Below are positions 15,351 through 23,637 of a DNA stretch of 48,006 nt, one piece after another; within the stretch, counting starts at the first letter, position 1; every line of letters begins with the position of its first letter. This DNA comes from CAYPHJ01 sp964410485 (lineage in GTDB: Bacteria; Desulfobacterota; Binatia; UBA9968), in assembly GCA_964410485.1 (NCBI GenBank), contig CAYPHJ010000026.1, positions 1 to 48,006 on the forward strand. The letters run 5' to 3'. Position numbers and translations under genes: made by a program. Below the pieces are notes generated by a model that ran no database searches, had not been told where the DNA came from, and saw only the letters and a list, made by a program, of their open reading frames with translations.

Positions 15351-17762
15351 ATGATTCAACACCCCCTGCCGCTCGGCGTGCTTTTCCCCACGCTTTGGCT
15401 TCTGGTATTTGCTCTGTCCATATTGAACGCGCCAGGCCTTGGCGCGCAGGATCAGATCACGCTGATAGACGTGAAGATAGCGGGGAACATCAGAGTGGAG
15501 GACGACGGCATCCGACTGCATCTCAAGAGCCGAGCCGGAGCGATCTTCGATCCAAATCTCGTCGAGCAAGACGTCAAAGCCATTTACCGGATGGGCTTTT
15601 TCGACGACGTGCATGCCGAACTAAGTCCCGCCGGCGTTCTTACCTACGTGGTCAAGGAGAAGCCCTACGTCCGTGAACTCAACATCCAGGGTCACTCCCA
15701 AGTTGGTCGCGACAAGATTGAAGCGGCATTGGGCGTGATGCCGCGCACGATTCTGGATCGCGCGAAACTCGCCGAAGGAATCGAGAAAGTCAGAAGACTG
15801 TACGCTGAGCAGGGATACGTGAACGCAGCGGTGGATTATGCCGTCTCTCTAGAAGAGAACAATCAGGCTTTTGTCGTCCTCGATATTAACGAGGGATCCC
15901 GGCTATTGATCCAGAGTATTCGTTTCGAAGGCAACAAGGCGTTTTCCGATGGCGAGCTGAGGGGGCTCATGGCTACAAGGCCAGAGTGGATTTTTTCGTT
16001 CATAACCAACCGCGGGGTCCTGGATCGGGACATTCTGACGAACGATATTGCAATCATCGCTAATCATTACTACGACCACGGCTATATCGATCATCGGATC
16101 GCCGAGCCCATCGTTTTGCGAGGCCGCGACGGGCTCGAGGTTGTCATTCGCGTTGAAGAAGGCGAGCAGTATCGGGTCGGCAAGGTGGAGATTGGCGGAG
16201 ACCTCATTAAAGACGGGCGTGAAATGCTCAGTCAGGTCAGGCTGACCACCGGCCAGATTTTTCGTGGGAGCCGGCTGCGCGAGGACATTACCACCTTGAC
16301 CGAAATGTATTCGGACCGAGGCTATGCGTTTGCGCAGGTGGAGCCGGTTACAAAGGTCAATGCGGCGGAGAGAAACGTGGATGTCGCGCTGCTCGTTTCC
16401 CAGGGTCCGCCGGTTTATTTCAACCGGATCTTGATCTCCGGAAACACCAAAACTCGCGACAAGGTCGTCCGTAGAGAATTGGTGGCCACTGAACAGGAGC
16501 TCTATTCCGGTACCAAGATTACTCAGAGCCGAAATGCATTGCAGCGCACCGGCTATTTTGAAGACGTGCAGTTTAACACCAAGAAAACCGAGCAGCCCGA
16601 CGCTGTGGATCTTCTGGTGGAGGTTAAAGAAGGGCCGACCGGCGCGTTCACGGTGGGTGCGGGTTACAGCAGCGGGGATGGGTTTCTCTTCAACGCCAGT
16701 ATTTCAGAGAGGAACTTGATGGGGCGGGGTCAGGGGATCAACGCGAGGTTCATTATCGGGTCGCGCCGGCAGGATTTCATTCTCGGCTTCACCGAACCTT
16801 ACCTCTATGACACTTACGTAGGGCTTGGCGTCGACGCTTTCAATACGCAGCGGGACTACAGTGACTTTAACGAGCGAAGAACGGGTTTTGGCGTGAACAC
16901 GAGCTACCCGTTGAACAGGCTAACGCTGCCTTTCTTTGGCGCACCGAGACACGCTTTCACCCCCGGGCTGGATGATCTTGCGACTGAACCGCCGATGACC
17001 GCGTGGGATTACATGCGTGGCGGAATAGGCTACGAGCTGACCCGGGATAAAATCGGCGGCATTGGTCCGGGAGCATCGAGCGCGATCCGAGCGGAAGCGG
17101 GCACATCATTCACGAGCGCCATGATTCCCAACCTGGTTTACGACAGCCGTGACCATTTCTTCAATCCGACAGAGGGCACACGCTCGGGGCTGTCGATGAA
17201 ATTTGCGGGGCTTGGCGGTGACAATCGCTTTATCAAGTCCGATCTCAGCGGCCGCTGGCATTATCCGTTACTCAAAGATCCAAATTGGGGCGGGGCTTAT
17301 GTGCTGGCGCTCGGTGGTAGCGTTGGATGGGGGGTGGGCTTCCAGCAACATGCCGGTCGCAGCAATGCTTTGCCTCTGTTCGAAAGGTACTTCTTGGGCG
17401 GAATCAACTCGGTCCGTGGCTTTGCTGAACGAAGCATCGGACCAAGGGTTCCGGCGAACTGTGACATTGACGGTAACAACTGCACCGACTTCGAGGTGAT
17501 CGGGGGCGAGAAGGCCGCCGTTGCCAACGTGGAGCTGCTGTTCCCGATATATGAACAGTTCGGGCTACGGGGGGTGGCGTTCTTTGATATGGGTAATGCA
17601 TTCAACGATTTCAATTTCTCCGATTTCAGACAATCGGTTGGCGTGGGGGGGCGTTGGCTGTCGCCCTTTGGTCCGCTACGCGTTGAGTTCGGATTTCCGA
17701 TTAACAAAAAGCGCGGCGATGAAACATCCGTTGTTGGCTTTACCATAGGTGCTCAGCCATAG
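15351..17762 (+). CDS. bamA: Outer-membrane protein assembly factor BamA
   Basis: An Omp85-family protein of about 803 residues that folds beta-barrel proteins into the outer membrane. A signal peptide (hydrophobic core LWLLVFALSIL, likely cleaved after GLGA) is followed by five POTRA-type repeats (about 30-420) and a C-terminal 16-strand barrel. The lid-lock motif VRGF is present (GGINSVRGFAERS). The start could be ATG 15351 (chosen, giving a typical signal peptide) or GTG 15321. The final residues (VVGFTIGAQP) lack the terminal aromatic residue usual in barrel proteins. Its neighbours lolD and skp fit envelope assembly. Confidence 0.95.
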   Translation: MIQHPLPLGVLFPTLWLLVFALSILNAPGLGAQDQITLIDVKIAGNIRVEDDGIRLHLKSRAGAIFDPNLVEQDVKAIYRMGFFDDVHAELSPAGVLTYVVKEKPYVRELNIQGHSQVGRDKIEAALGVMPRTILDRAKLAEGIEKVRRLYAEQGYVNAAVDYAVSLEENNQAFVVLDINEGSRLLIQSIRFEGNKAFSDGELRGLMATRPEWIFSFITNRGVLDRDILTNDIAIIANHYYDHGYIDHRIAEPIVLRGRDGLEVVIRVEEGEQYRVGKVEIGGDLIKDGREMLSQVRLTTGQIFRGSRLREDITTLTEMYSDRGYAFAQVEPVTKVNAAERNVDVALLVSQGPPVYFNRILISGNTKTRDKVVRRELVATEQELYSGTKITQSRNALQRTGYFEDVQFNTKKTEQPDAVDLLVEVKEGPTGAFTVGAGYSSGDGFLFNASISERNLMGRGQGINARFIIGSRRQDFILGFTEPYLYDTYVGLGVDAFNTQRDYSDFNERRTGFGVNTSYPLNRLTLPFFGAPRHAFTPGLDDLATEPPMTAWDYMRGGIGYELTRDKIGGIGPGASSAIRAEAGTSFTSAMIPNLVYDSRDHFFNPTEGTRSGLSMKFAGLGGDNRFIKSDLSGRWHYPLLKDPNWGGAYVLALGGSVGWGVGFQQHAGRSNALPLFERYFLGGINSVRGFAERSIGPRVPANCDIDGNNCTDFEVIGGEKAAVANVELLFPIYEQFGLRGVAFFDMGNAFNDFNFSDFRQSVGVGGRWLSPFGPLRVEFGFPINKKRGDETSVVGFTIGAQP

Positions 17763-17800
17763 CCGGCCTGGCGCTATACTTTTTAACCGCGGAGGATTCA

Positions 17801-18313
17801 GTGAAATATTGGTTGGTTGTGATTTCTTTGGCTCTATTGCCGGCACTGGCATTCGGCCAGGAGAAGATCAAGGTCGGGTTCATCGATATTCAGCGCGCCA
17901 TTACCGAATCCCAGGCCGGCAAACGGGCCAAGGAGAGGTTTCAGACGCAGATCAAGAAAGTCGAAGAGGATCTGCTTAAAGAGAAGCTGGAACTCGAAAA
18001 ACTGAAGAACGATCTCGACAAAAGAGCGCCCTTGCTCAAAGAGGATGAAAGACGCAATCGGGAGGCGGACCTTCAAAGACGCTACCTCAATTACCAGCGG
18101 GCCATGCAGGATTATCAGCAGGAGTTGGGTCAAAAAGAAAGAGAAATGACCGCCGAGATCTTGCGGGAGCTGGAGAAGATCGTCGATGAGCTGGGCAAAA
18201 AAGACAAATTCACTCTCATTTTGGAACGTTCGCAGATTCTCTACAGCGATCAAGGCATCGATATCACTAATCGAGTCATTGAAGTCTACAACAGCCGGAT
18301 CAAGTCCAAGTGA
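17801..18313 (+). CDS. skp: Periplasmic chaperone Skp/OmpH
   Basis: A 170-residue secreted protein with a signal peptide (MKYWLVVISLALLPALAFGQ) followed by a highly charged, helical coiled-coil body (about 45-130), as in the jellyfish-shaped Skp trimer that carries unfolded outer-membrane proteins to BamA. It starts with GTG 17801, with GGAGG at 17791-17795. It lies between bamA and lpxD, the conserved arrangement, and overlaps lpxD by four bases (GTGA). Confidence 0.92.
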   Translation: MKYWLVVISLALLPALAFGQEKIKVGFIDIQRAITESQAGKRAKERFQTQIKKVEEDLLKEKLELEKLKNDLDKRAPLLKEDERRNREADLQRRYLNYQRAMQDYQQELGQKEREMTAEILRELEKIVDELGKKDKFTLILERSQILYSDQGIDITNRVIEVYNSRIKSK

Positions 18314-19386
18314 CGCTCCTTGCAAAAACACTTTCTGAACTGGCTCTAGATGTCGGAGGCGAAGTCGTTGGCGACGGGCAAATCGTCATCCGCAAAGTCG
18401 CGTCTATCGAGGAAGCGAGCGCAGGGGAAATTACCTTCCTGGCGCATGCGCGCTATCGGCCTCATCTAGAAAACTGCAAGGCGAGCGCTGTGATCGTCAG
18501 TCCCGCGTTATTGCCGCAAGCGAGAGCCGGCAGAGCCTATCTCGTAACGCGCGATCCCTATGTTGCTTTTGCCAAGGTGCTCCAGATTTTCGCTCCCGCG
18601 GATAAGCGCCCTGAAGGCGTCAGCGCGCTTGCTCACGTGGCGCCTTCCGCCACTCTCGGACAAGAGGTTTGCGTGTTGCCGCACGTGTTTGTTGGACCCG
18701 GCGTCAACATCGGCGCGCGGACCGTTCTTCATTGCGGTGTCTATTTAGGTGATGGTGTCGAGATTGGAGAGGACTGTGTCGTGTATCCGAACGTGGTCAT
18801 TCGCGAGGGATGCCGAATTGGAAAGCGCGTCATCTTGCATCCGGGTGTCGTGATCGGCAGCGACGGTTTTGGCTATGCTCGCGACGGCGCCAACTTGCTC
18901 AAGATACCGCAGATTGGGACCGTAATCATTGAAGACGACGTGGAAATAGGCGCCAATACAACGATTGATCGAGCGACACTGGGGCGTACTAGCATTGGAC
19001 GCGGCAGCAAGATCGATAACCTGGTTCAAATCGCTCACAACGTGACGGTTGGAGAAAATTGCGTGATTGCAGCTCAGACCGGGATCGCGGGGAGCACAAA
19101 AATCGGTAACGGGGTTACCTTGGCCGGCCAAGTCGGGGTCGTCAACCACATCCAGATCGGGGATGGTGCCATCATTGGACCGCAGTCGGGTGTCCCTCAG
19201 TCTGTGGCTGCGGGCGCCATCCTCTCCAGCGGAATTGCCGCTGCTCCTCATCATGAGTGGTTGAAGGTCATGACACTATTGCCTCAGTTACCAAAATTGT
19301 GGAGCGCGGTGCGCACCCTGGAAAAAAAAGTCGCCGAGTTGCGTAACGGGGATTGGAAGGGGGGCAAGCGGCATGTTCGATCCTAA
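18310..19386 (+). CDS. lpxD: UDP-3-O-acylglucosamine N-acyltransferase LpxD
   Basis: A 358-residue enzyme for the third step of lipid A synthesis, adding an acyl chain from acyl-ACP to the 2-amine. The N-terminal uridine-binding domain (about 1-110) is followed by a left-handed beta-helix of hexapeptide repeats. The catalytic-histidine region IDNLVQIAHNVTVGENC is present, and GFGYARDG precedes it. It starts with GTG overlapping the skp stop and overlaps fabZ by 14 bases. Confidence 0.95.
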   Translation: MTLLAKTLSELALDVGGEVVGDGQIVIRKVASIEEASAGEITFLAHARYRPHLENCKASAVIVSPALLPQARAGRAYLVTRDPYVAFAKVLQIFAPADKRPEGVSALAHVAPSATLGQEVCVLPHVFVGPGVNIGARTVLHCGVYLGDGVEIGEDCVVYPNVVIREGCRIGKRVILHPGVVIGSDGFGYARDGANLLKIPQIGTVIIEDDVEIGANTTIDRATLGRTSIGRGSKIDNLVQIAHNVTVGENCVIAAQTGIAGSTKIGNGVTLAGQVGVVNHIQIGDGAIIGPQSGVPQSVAAGAILSSGIAAAPHHEWLKVMTLLPQLPKLWSAVRTLEKKVAELRNGDWKGGKRHVRS

Positions 19387-19807
19387 GGAGATCCTGAAAC
19401 ATATTCCCCACCGTTATCCGTTTCTCCTCGTCGATCGGGTCGTTGAGATCGTAGCGGATCAAAAAATCGTCGGCGTTAAGAACGTCTCCTTCAACGAGCC
19501 TTTTTTTCAGGGTCATTTTCCCGAGCGCCCGGTAATGCCTGGCGTTCTAATCTGCGAGGCGATGGCGCAAGTGGCGGCGATTCTCGCCCATACAGCACGT
19601 GGCGATACGGAGGGCGACAAAGTCTTTGTACTGACCGGTCTGGATCATGTGAAATTCAAACGAACCGTGGAACCGGGGGACCAGCTGCGACTTGAAATCA
19701 CCAACCTGAAACGTCGCGGTTCGTTCTGGAAAATGCAAGGAACGGCGCTGGTCAACGGCAAGTTGGTGGCGCAGGCCGAAATTTCGGCCATGGAAATTGA
19801 TCGATAG
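19373..19807 (+). CDS. fabZ: 3-hydroxyacyl-ACP dehydratase FabZ
   Basis: A 144-residue hot-dog-fold dehydratase of fatty acid synthesis. The catalytic helix motif GHFPERPVMPGVLICEAMAQ carries the active His and Glu. HRYPFLLVDRV at the N-terminus is diagnostic. It competes with LpxA/LpxD for 3-hydroxyacyl-ACP, which explains its conserved place between lpxD and lpxA. Confidence 0.96.
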   Translation: MFDPKEILKHIPHRYPFLLVDRVVEIVADQKIVGVKNVSFNEPFFQGHFPERPVMPGVLICEAMAQVAAILAHTARGDTEGDKVFVLTGLDHVKFKRTVEPGDQLRLEITNLKRRGSFWKMQGTALVNGKLVAQAEISAMEIDR

Positions 19808-19836
19808 AGCGACGACAGTCGCCGGGGACGGCAAGG

Positions 19837-20613
19837 ATGGGCCATATTCATGCAACCGCGGTTATCGACCCCCGTGCCGATCTGGATTCAGATGTTGAGA
19901 TTGGGCCCTACAGTGTCATCGGACCCGGTGTCAAGATCGCCAAGGGGACCAGAATCAAATCGCACGTTGTCATCGAAGGACGCACGGTACTCGGAGAGGG
20001 CAATCTCGTCTTTCAATTCGCGACCATTGGTTCCACGCCCCAGGATTTGAAGTACAAGGGCGAGCCGAGCGAGCTCATCATTGGAGCTTTTAATGTCATT
20101 CGTGAGTTTGCCTCGCTGAATCCGGGGACCGCGGGGGGCGGGATGGTGACCCGCATCGGCGACCACAACTTGTTGATGATGTACTGCCACATCGCTCATG
20201 ATTGCAGGTTGGGCAATCACAACATCATTGCCAACGGCGCGACGCTGGGCGGACACGTGGCAATCGAACATAACGTCATCGTCGGCGGTTTGGTGGGCAT
20301 TCATCAGTTCGTCAGGGTCGGTAGCGGCGCCATCATCGGAGCGGGTTCGATGGTTTCCAAAGATGTGCCGCCTTTCTGCAACGCGACCGGCGATCGCGCA
20401 AAGCTTCACGGTCTTAACGCCGAGGGGTTGCGACGCCGTGGATTCACAAAGGAAAAGATCGAAGCGCTGAGAAAGGCGTATCGAATTCTATTCCAATCGA
20501 AGTTGCGTACCCGCGCCGCTCTGGAAAGGGTTGGCCAAGAAATAGCCCCTTTCCCCGAGGTGGAAGAGCTTTGCGAATTTATCGTGAACTCGCAGCGCGG
20601 AGTTTGCAGGTAG
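19837..20613 (+). CDS. lpxA: UDP-N-acetylglucosamine acyltransferase LpxA
   Basis: A 258-residue trimeric beta-helix acyltransferase catalysing the first step of lipid A synthesis. The HxxAxxDC catalytic segment (YCHIAHDCRLGNHNIIANG) and GGLVGIHQFVRVG are intact. The C-terminal helical domain starts near LNAEGLRRRGF. The length is standard. It starts at ATG 19837, 29 bases after fabZ. Whether it uses UDP-GlcNAc or the 3-amino analogue cannot be told by eye, which matters given the oxidoreductase two genes on. Confidence 0.96.
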   Translation: MGHIHATAVIDPRADLDSDVEIGPYSVIGPGVKIAKGTRIKSHVVIEGRTVLGEGNLVFQFATIGSTPQDLKYKGEPSELIIGAFNVIREFASLNPGTAGGGMVTRIGDHNLLMMYCHIAHDCRLGNHNIIANGATLGGHVAIEHNVIVGGLVGIHQFVRVGSGAIIGAGSMVSKDVPPFCNATGDRAKLHGLNAEGLRRRGFTKEKIEALRKAYRILFQSKLRTRAALERVGQEIAPFPEVEELCEFIVNSQRGVCR

Positions 20614-20695
20614 GTTTGTTCGCTTTGCTGTCGCGGGCAAATCGTAATATTTGGACCTCGAAGGGCACAGGTCTTATCAGAACCCATCCCCATCC

Positions 20696-21526
20696 ATGAA
20701 ACTTCTTGGTCTAATCGCCGGAAACGGCAAATTTCCGCTCATGGTCGCGCACGAAGCTAAACGCGAGGGCATGAAGGTTATTGCTGTAGCCCTTCACGGC
20801 GAAACGCCGCAGGAGATCGAGTCCGTCGCCGATCAGGTGACTTGGATCTATGTGGGGCAGTTGGGCCGATTGATCGGGACACTGCAGCGCGCCGGAGTGG
20901 CCGAGGCCATTATGGCCGGTGGAATTCGCAAAGTGAGATTGTTCGACAACTTTCGGCCCGATCTGCGGGGCGTCCTTGCCTTGGCGCGGGCCAAGAGTCG
21001 GGAAGACGATGCAATGCTTCGCGCCGTGGCGCAAGAGCTCGAGAACGAGGGGATAAAAGTCGTGGCCTCGACATTGTGTCTACCCCATCTGGTACCACAA
21101 CCAGGTTTGCTGACCTCGCACGAGCCCAATGCAACTCAGTGGGAGGACATCCGCTTGGGTTTTCGCGTTGCGAAAGAAGTCGGCCGTTTGGGTATTGGTC
21201 AAACCGTTGTGGTGAAAGGCGGAATCTTCGTCGCCGTTGAGGCGGCGGATGGAACAGACGCGGCGATCCGCCGTGGCGGCGAGTTGGCGAAAGCGGGATG
21301 CGTCGTGGTCAAGGTCAGCAAGCCGCAGCAGGATCTCCGTTTCGATGTGCCGGCTGTCGGCGTCGAAACCGTTAACAATTTGCATGCGGTCAGAGGGGCG
21401 GTGCTAGCGATCGAGGCGGGCAAGACCATTCTATTGGAAAGAGAGGCCTTGCTGAGGAACGCAGAGGCATACGGACTGGCGGTGGTGGCCGTTGCCGCTG
21501 AGCAGATTGATACGAATGTCTCATGA
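20696..21526 (+). CDS. lpxI: UDP-2,3-diacylglucosamine pyrophosphatase LpxI
   Basis: A 276-residue protein of the LpxI family (former DUF1009), which makes lipid X from UDP-2,3-diacylglucosamine in bacteria lacking LpxH. Landmarks are MKLLGLIAGNGKFP at the start, IMAGGIRKVRLF, and the C-terminal catalytic part VVVKGGIFVAVEAADGTDAAIRRGG and FDVPAVGVETV. I chose ATG 20696; no strong ribosome site precedes it. It overlaps the next gene by four bases (ATGA). Confidence 0.94.
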   Translation: MKLLGLIAGNGKFPLMVAHEAKREGMKVIAVALHGETPQEIESVADQVTWIYVGQLGRLIGTLQRAGVAEAIMAGGIRKVRLFDNFRPDLRGVLALARAKSREDDAMLRAVAQELENEGIKVVASTLCLPHLVPQPGLLTSHEPNATQWEDIRLGFRVAKEVGRLGIGQTVVVKGGIFVAVEAADGTDAAIRRGGELAKAGCVVVKVSKPQQDLRFDVPAVGVETVNNLHAVRGAVLAIEAGKTILLEREALLRNAEAYGLAVVAVAAEQIDTNVS

Positions 21527-22443
21527 AGATCGCGGTAGGAGTGATCGGCGTCGGCTATGTTGGCAAATTCCATGCGGCGAAGTATCGAGAGTCGGATAAG
21601 GCGGATTTGATCGGAGTCGCGGACGTGGATCTGGAGCGAGCGCGGGAAGTCGGCGCGCCGCTGGGTGTCGAATGCTTTAGCGATTTTCGGCAACTCATCG
21701 GTCGGGTCCAGGCCGTGAGCGTCGCGGTGCCGACTGCACTTCATTATCACATTACACGCGAGTTTCTAAACGCGGGGGTTGACGTTCTTGTTGAGAAGCC
21801 TTTGGCGCTGAATATTGCCGAAGGCAAGGACCTTGTGGAGCTTGCCCGCATCAAGAATCTGATTCTTCAGGTCGGCCATTTAGAGCGCTTCAATCCAGCC
21901 ATCCGTACCCTCGAAGGAACGATTCGCGAGCCAAAGTTTGTCGAGTGCCACCGGCTGGCCTCTTTTATCGGGCGGGGAACCGACGTCAATGTCGTGTTCG
22001 ACCTGATGATCCATGATATAGACATCATCGCGAGTCTCGTGGGCTCGCCAGTGGAGCGGGTGGAAGCGGTAGGTGTTGCTGTTTTGACGGATAAACCGGA
22101 TATTGCGAACGCGCGCATCACCTTTGCAAATGGCTGCATCGCCAACGTCACGGCCAGCCGCGTTTCCACGAAACGAGAGAGAAAAATAAGGTTTTTCCAG
22201 CCCAATGCTTATATCTCGATCGACTACGATCAGCAGCGGGCGCAGGTTTTTCACAAACCGCCGCCTGGAGCGGGGTGGCTTGATCTGCGGAGTGAGACGA
22301 TTGAAATCAAAGAAGGGGACGCACTGGCGGACGAGATCGATTCGTTTCTGGATTGCGTGACAGAGAGAAAGATTCCTCGCGTGAGCGGAAGCGACGGCTT
22401 GCGCGCGCTTGAAATCGCCTCCGCTATCAGCGCGCAACTTTGA
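21523..22443 (+). CDS. Gfo/Idh/MocA-family oxidoreductase, GnnA-like candidate
   Basis: A 306-residue NAD(P)-dependent dehydrogenase. It has an N-terminal Rossmann fold (VGVIGVGYVGKFHAAKYRES), the EKPLALNIAEG motif with the family's conserved Lys-Pro, and a C-terminal substrate domain (DLMIHDIDIIASLVG). A Gfo/Idh gene between lpxI and lpxB recurs in delta-like genomes. The characterised relative in lipid A context is GnnA, which oxidises the 3-OH of UDP-GlcNAc before GnnB aminates it. No GnnB-like aminotransferase lies nearby (the only one in the window is PseC at 40059), so the GnnA role is unproven. Confidence 0.85.
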   Translation: MKIAVGVIGVGYVGKFHAAKYRESDKADLIGVADVDLERAREVGAPLGVECFSDFRQLIGRVQAVSVAVPTALHYHITREFLNAGVDVLVEKPLALNIAEGKDLVELARIKNLILQVGHLERFNPAIRTLEGTIREPKFVECHRLASFIGRGTDVNVVFDLMIHDIDIIASLVGSPVERVEAVGVAVLTDKPDIANARITFANGCIANVTASRVSTKRERKIRFFQPNAYISIDYDQQRAQVFHKPPPGAGWLDLRSETIEIKEGDALADEIDSFLDCVTERKIPRVSGSDGLRALEIASAISAQL

Positions 22444-22461
22444 AGCAGCCGTCAAGGTAGA

Positions 22462-23622
22462 GTGGGGACTCCGCAGAAACAAGTTATGGTGGTCGTCGGA
22501 GAAGCTTCCGGGGACGCTCATGGCGCGCATTTTGTCGAAGCTCTATTGAAACGTGTCCCGGCCCTCAAGATATTCGGTGTTGCCGGCGAACAGTTGCAGA
22601 AAACCCGATTTGAGGTTCTCTTTAGTGCCTCCAGGCTGAGCGGCATGGGACTGCTCGAGCTGGCGAGCAATGTAACGGACCTGTGGCGCGCCTATCGATT
22701 GCTGCGCCGGGTTTTGCGCGAACGTAGACCCGACCTCCTGGTTCTCATCGATTTTCCCGAGTTCAACCTGCGCCTGGCAAAACTCGCCAAACGTCTGCGC
22801 ATCCCGGTTCTCTACTACGTCAGTCCTCAGGTGTGGGCTTGGCGCGGAGGCCGTGTTCGCCAGATCGCTCGGTGGGTGGATCGAATGGCAGTGGTTTTTC
22901 CATTCGAAGTTGCTTTCTATCGCCAGTATAATGTGGCTGCGACGTTCGTGGGGCACCCTTCCCTCGATATGGTCTCTGTCAACGAACAGCGTGACACTAT
23001 CCTGGCACAATTGGGCTTGCCCTCCGATCGGCCGACCGTCGCCATTTTGCCGGGCAGCCGGCGCACAGAGGTGAGCTATCATCTTCCTGTTCTACTCGAG
23101 GCCGCCCAGCGCCTGCATCAACAACTGGGGGTGCAGTTCTTATGTGTTCGCGCCACCACTGTCAGGCGAACGGATTTAGATGCCATGCTTGGCGGCTGTA
23201 AATTCAATATTCCGATCGTCGAGACGCAACGGTATGAGGCTATCCATGCCGCGGATCTGGTATGGGCGGCCTCCGGCACGGCAACCGTGGAAACGGCACT
23301 CCTGTTGAAGCCGATGATCATCGTCTATCGGCTTTCGTGGCCGACCTATGCGCTGGCAAAACTCCTCGTTAAAGTGCCTTATGTTGGAATGGTGAATATA
23401 CTCGCAGGCAAGGCCATCGTTCCCGAATTGGTTCAATCCGATTTCAACGCTGCCAACGTCATCCGTGAAACCGAACGATTTTTGAGCGATCCGGGGTTGC
23501 GGCAGAGCACTGTCGAAAAGCTGGTTCACGTCAAGGCAAGCCTCGGTGTACCCGGCGCGGCGGGCCGGGTGGCCGATCTGGCCGTATCGATGATGGGCAA
23601 AAAAGCCGCCGCTCACGGTTAG
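22462..23622 (+). CDS. lpxB: Lipid-A-disaccharide synthase LpxB
   Basis: A 386-residue GT19 glycosyltransferase joining lipid X and UDP-diacylglucosamine. Family motifs are VVGEASGDAHGA at the N-terminus, LIDFPEFNLRLAK, YYVSPQVWAWRGGR, ILPGSRRTEV, and ASGTATVETAL near the UDP site. It starts with GTG 22462, with AAGG just upstream. It is followed by msbA after 15 bases. Confidence 0.96.
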   Translation: MGTPQKQVMVVVGEASGDAHGAHFVEALLKRVPALKIFGVAGEQLQKTRFEVLFSASRLSGMGLLELASNVTDLWRAYRLLRRVLRERRPDLLVLIDFPEFNLRLAKLAKRLRIPVLYYVSPQVWAWRGGRVRQIARWVDRMAVVFPFEVAFYRQYNVAATFVGHPSLDMVSVNEQRDTILAQLGLPSDRPTVAILPGSRRTEVSYHLPVLLEAAQRLHQQLGVQFLCVRATTVRRTDLDAMLGGCKFNIPIVETQRYEAIHAADLVWAASGTATVETALLLKPMIIVYRLSWPTYALAKLLVKVPYVGMVNILAGKAIVPELVQSDFNAANVIRETERFLSDPGLRQSTVEKLVHVKASLGVPGAAGRVADLAVSMMGKKAAAHG

Positions 23623-23637
23623 AACCGGAACATTGAC

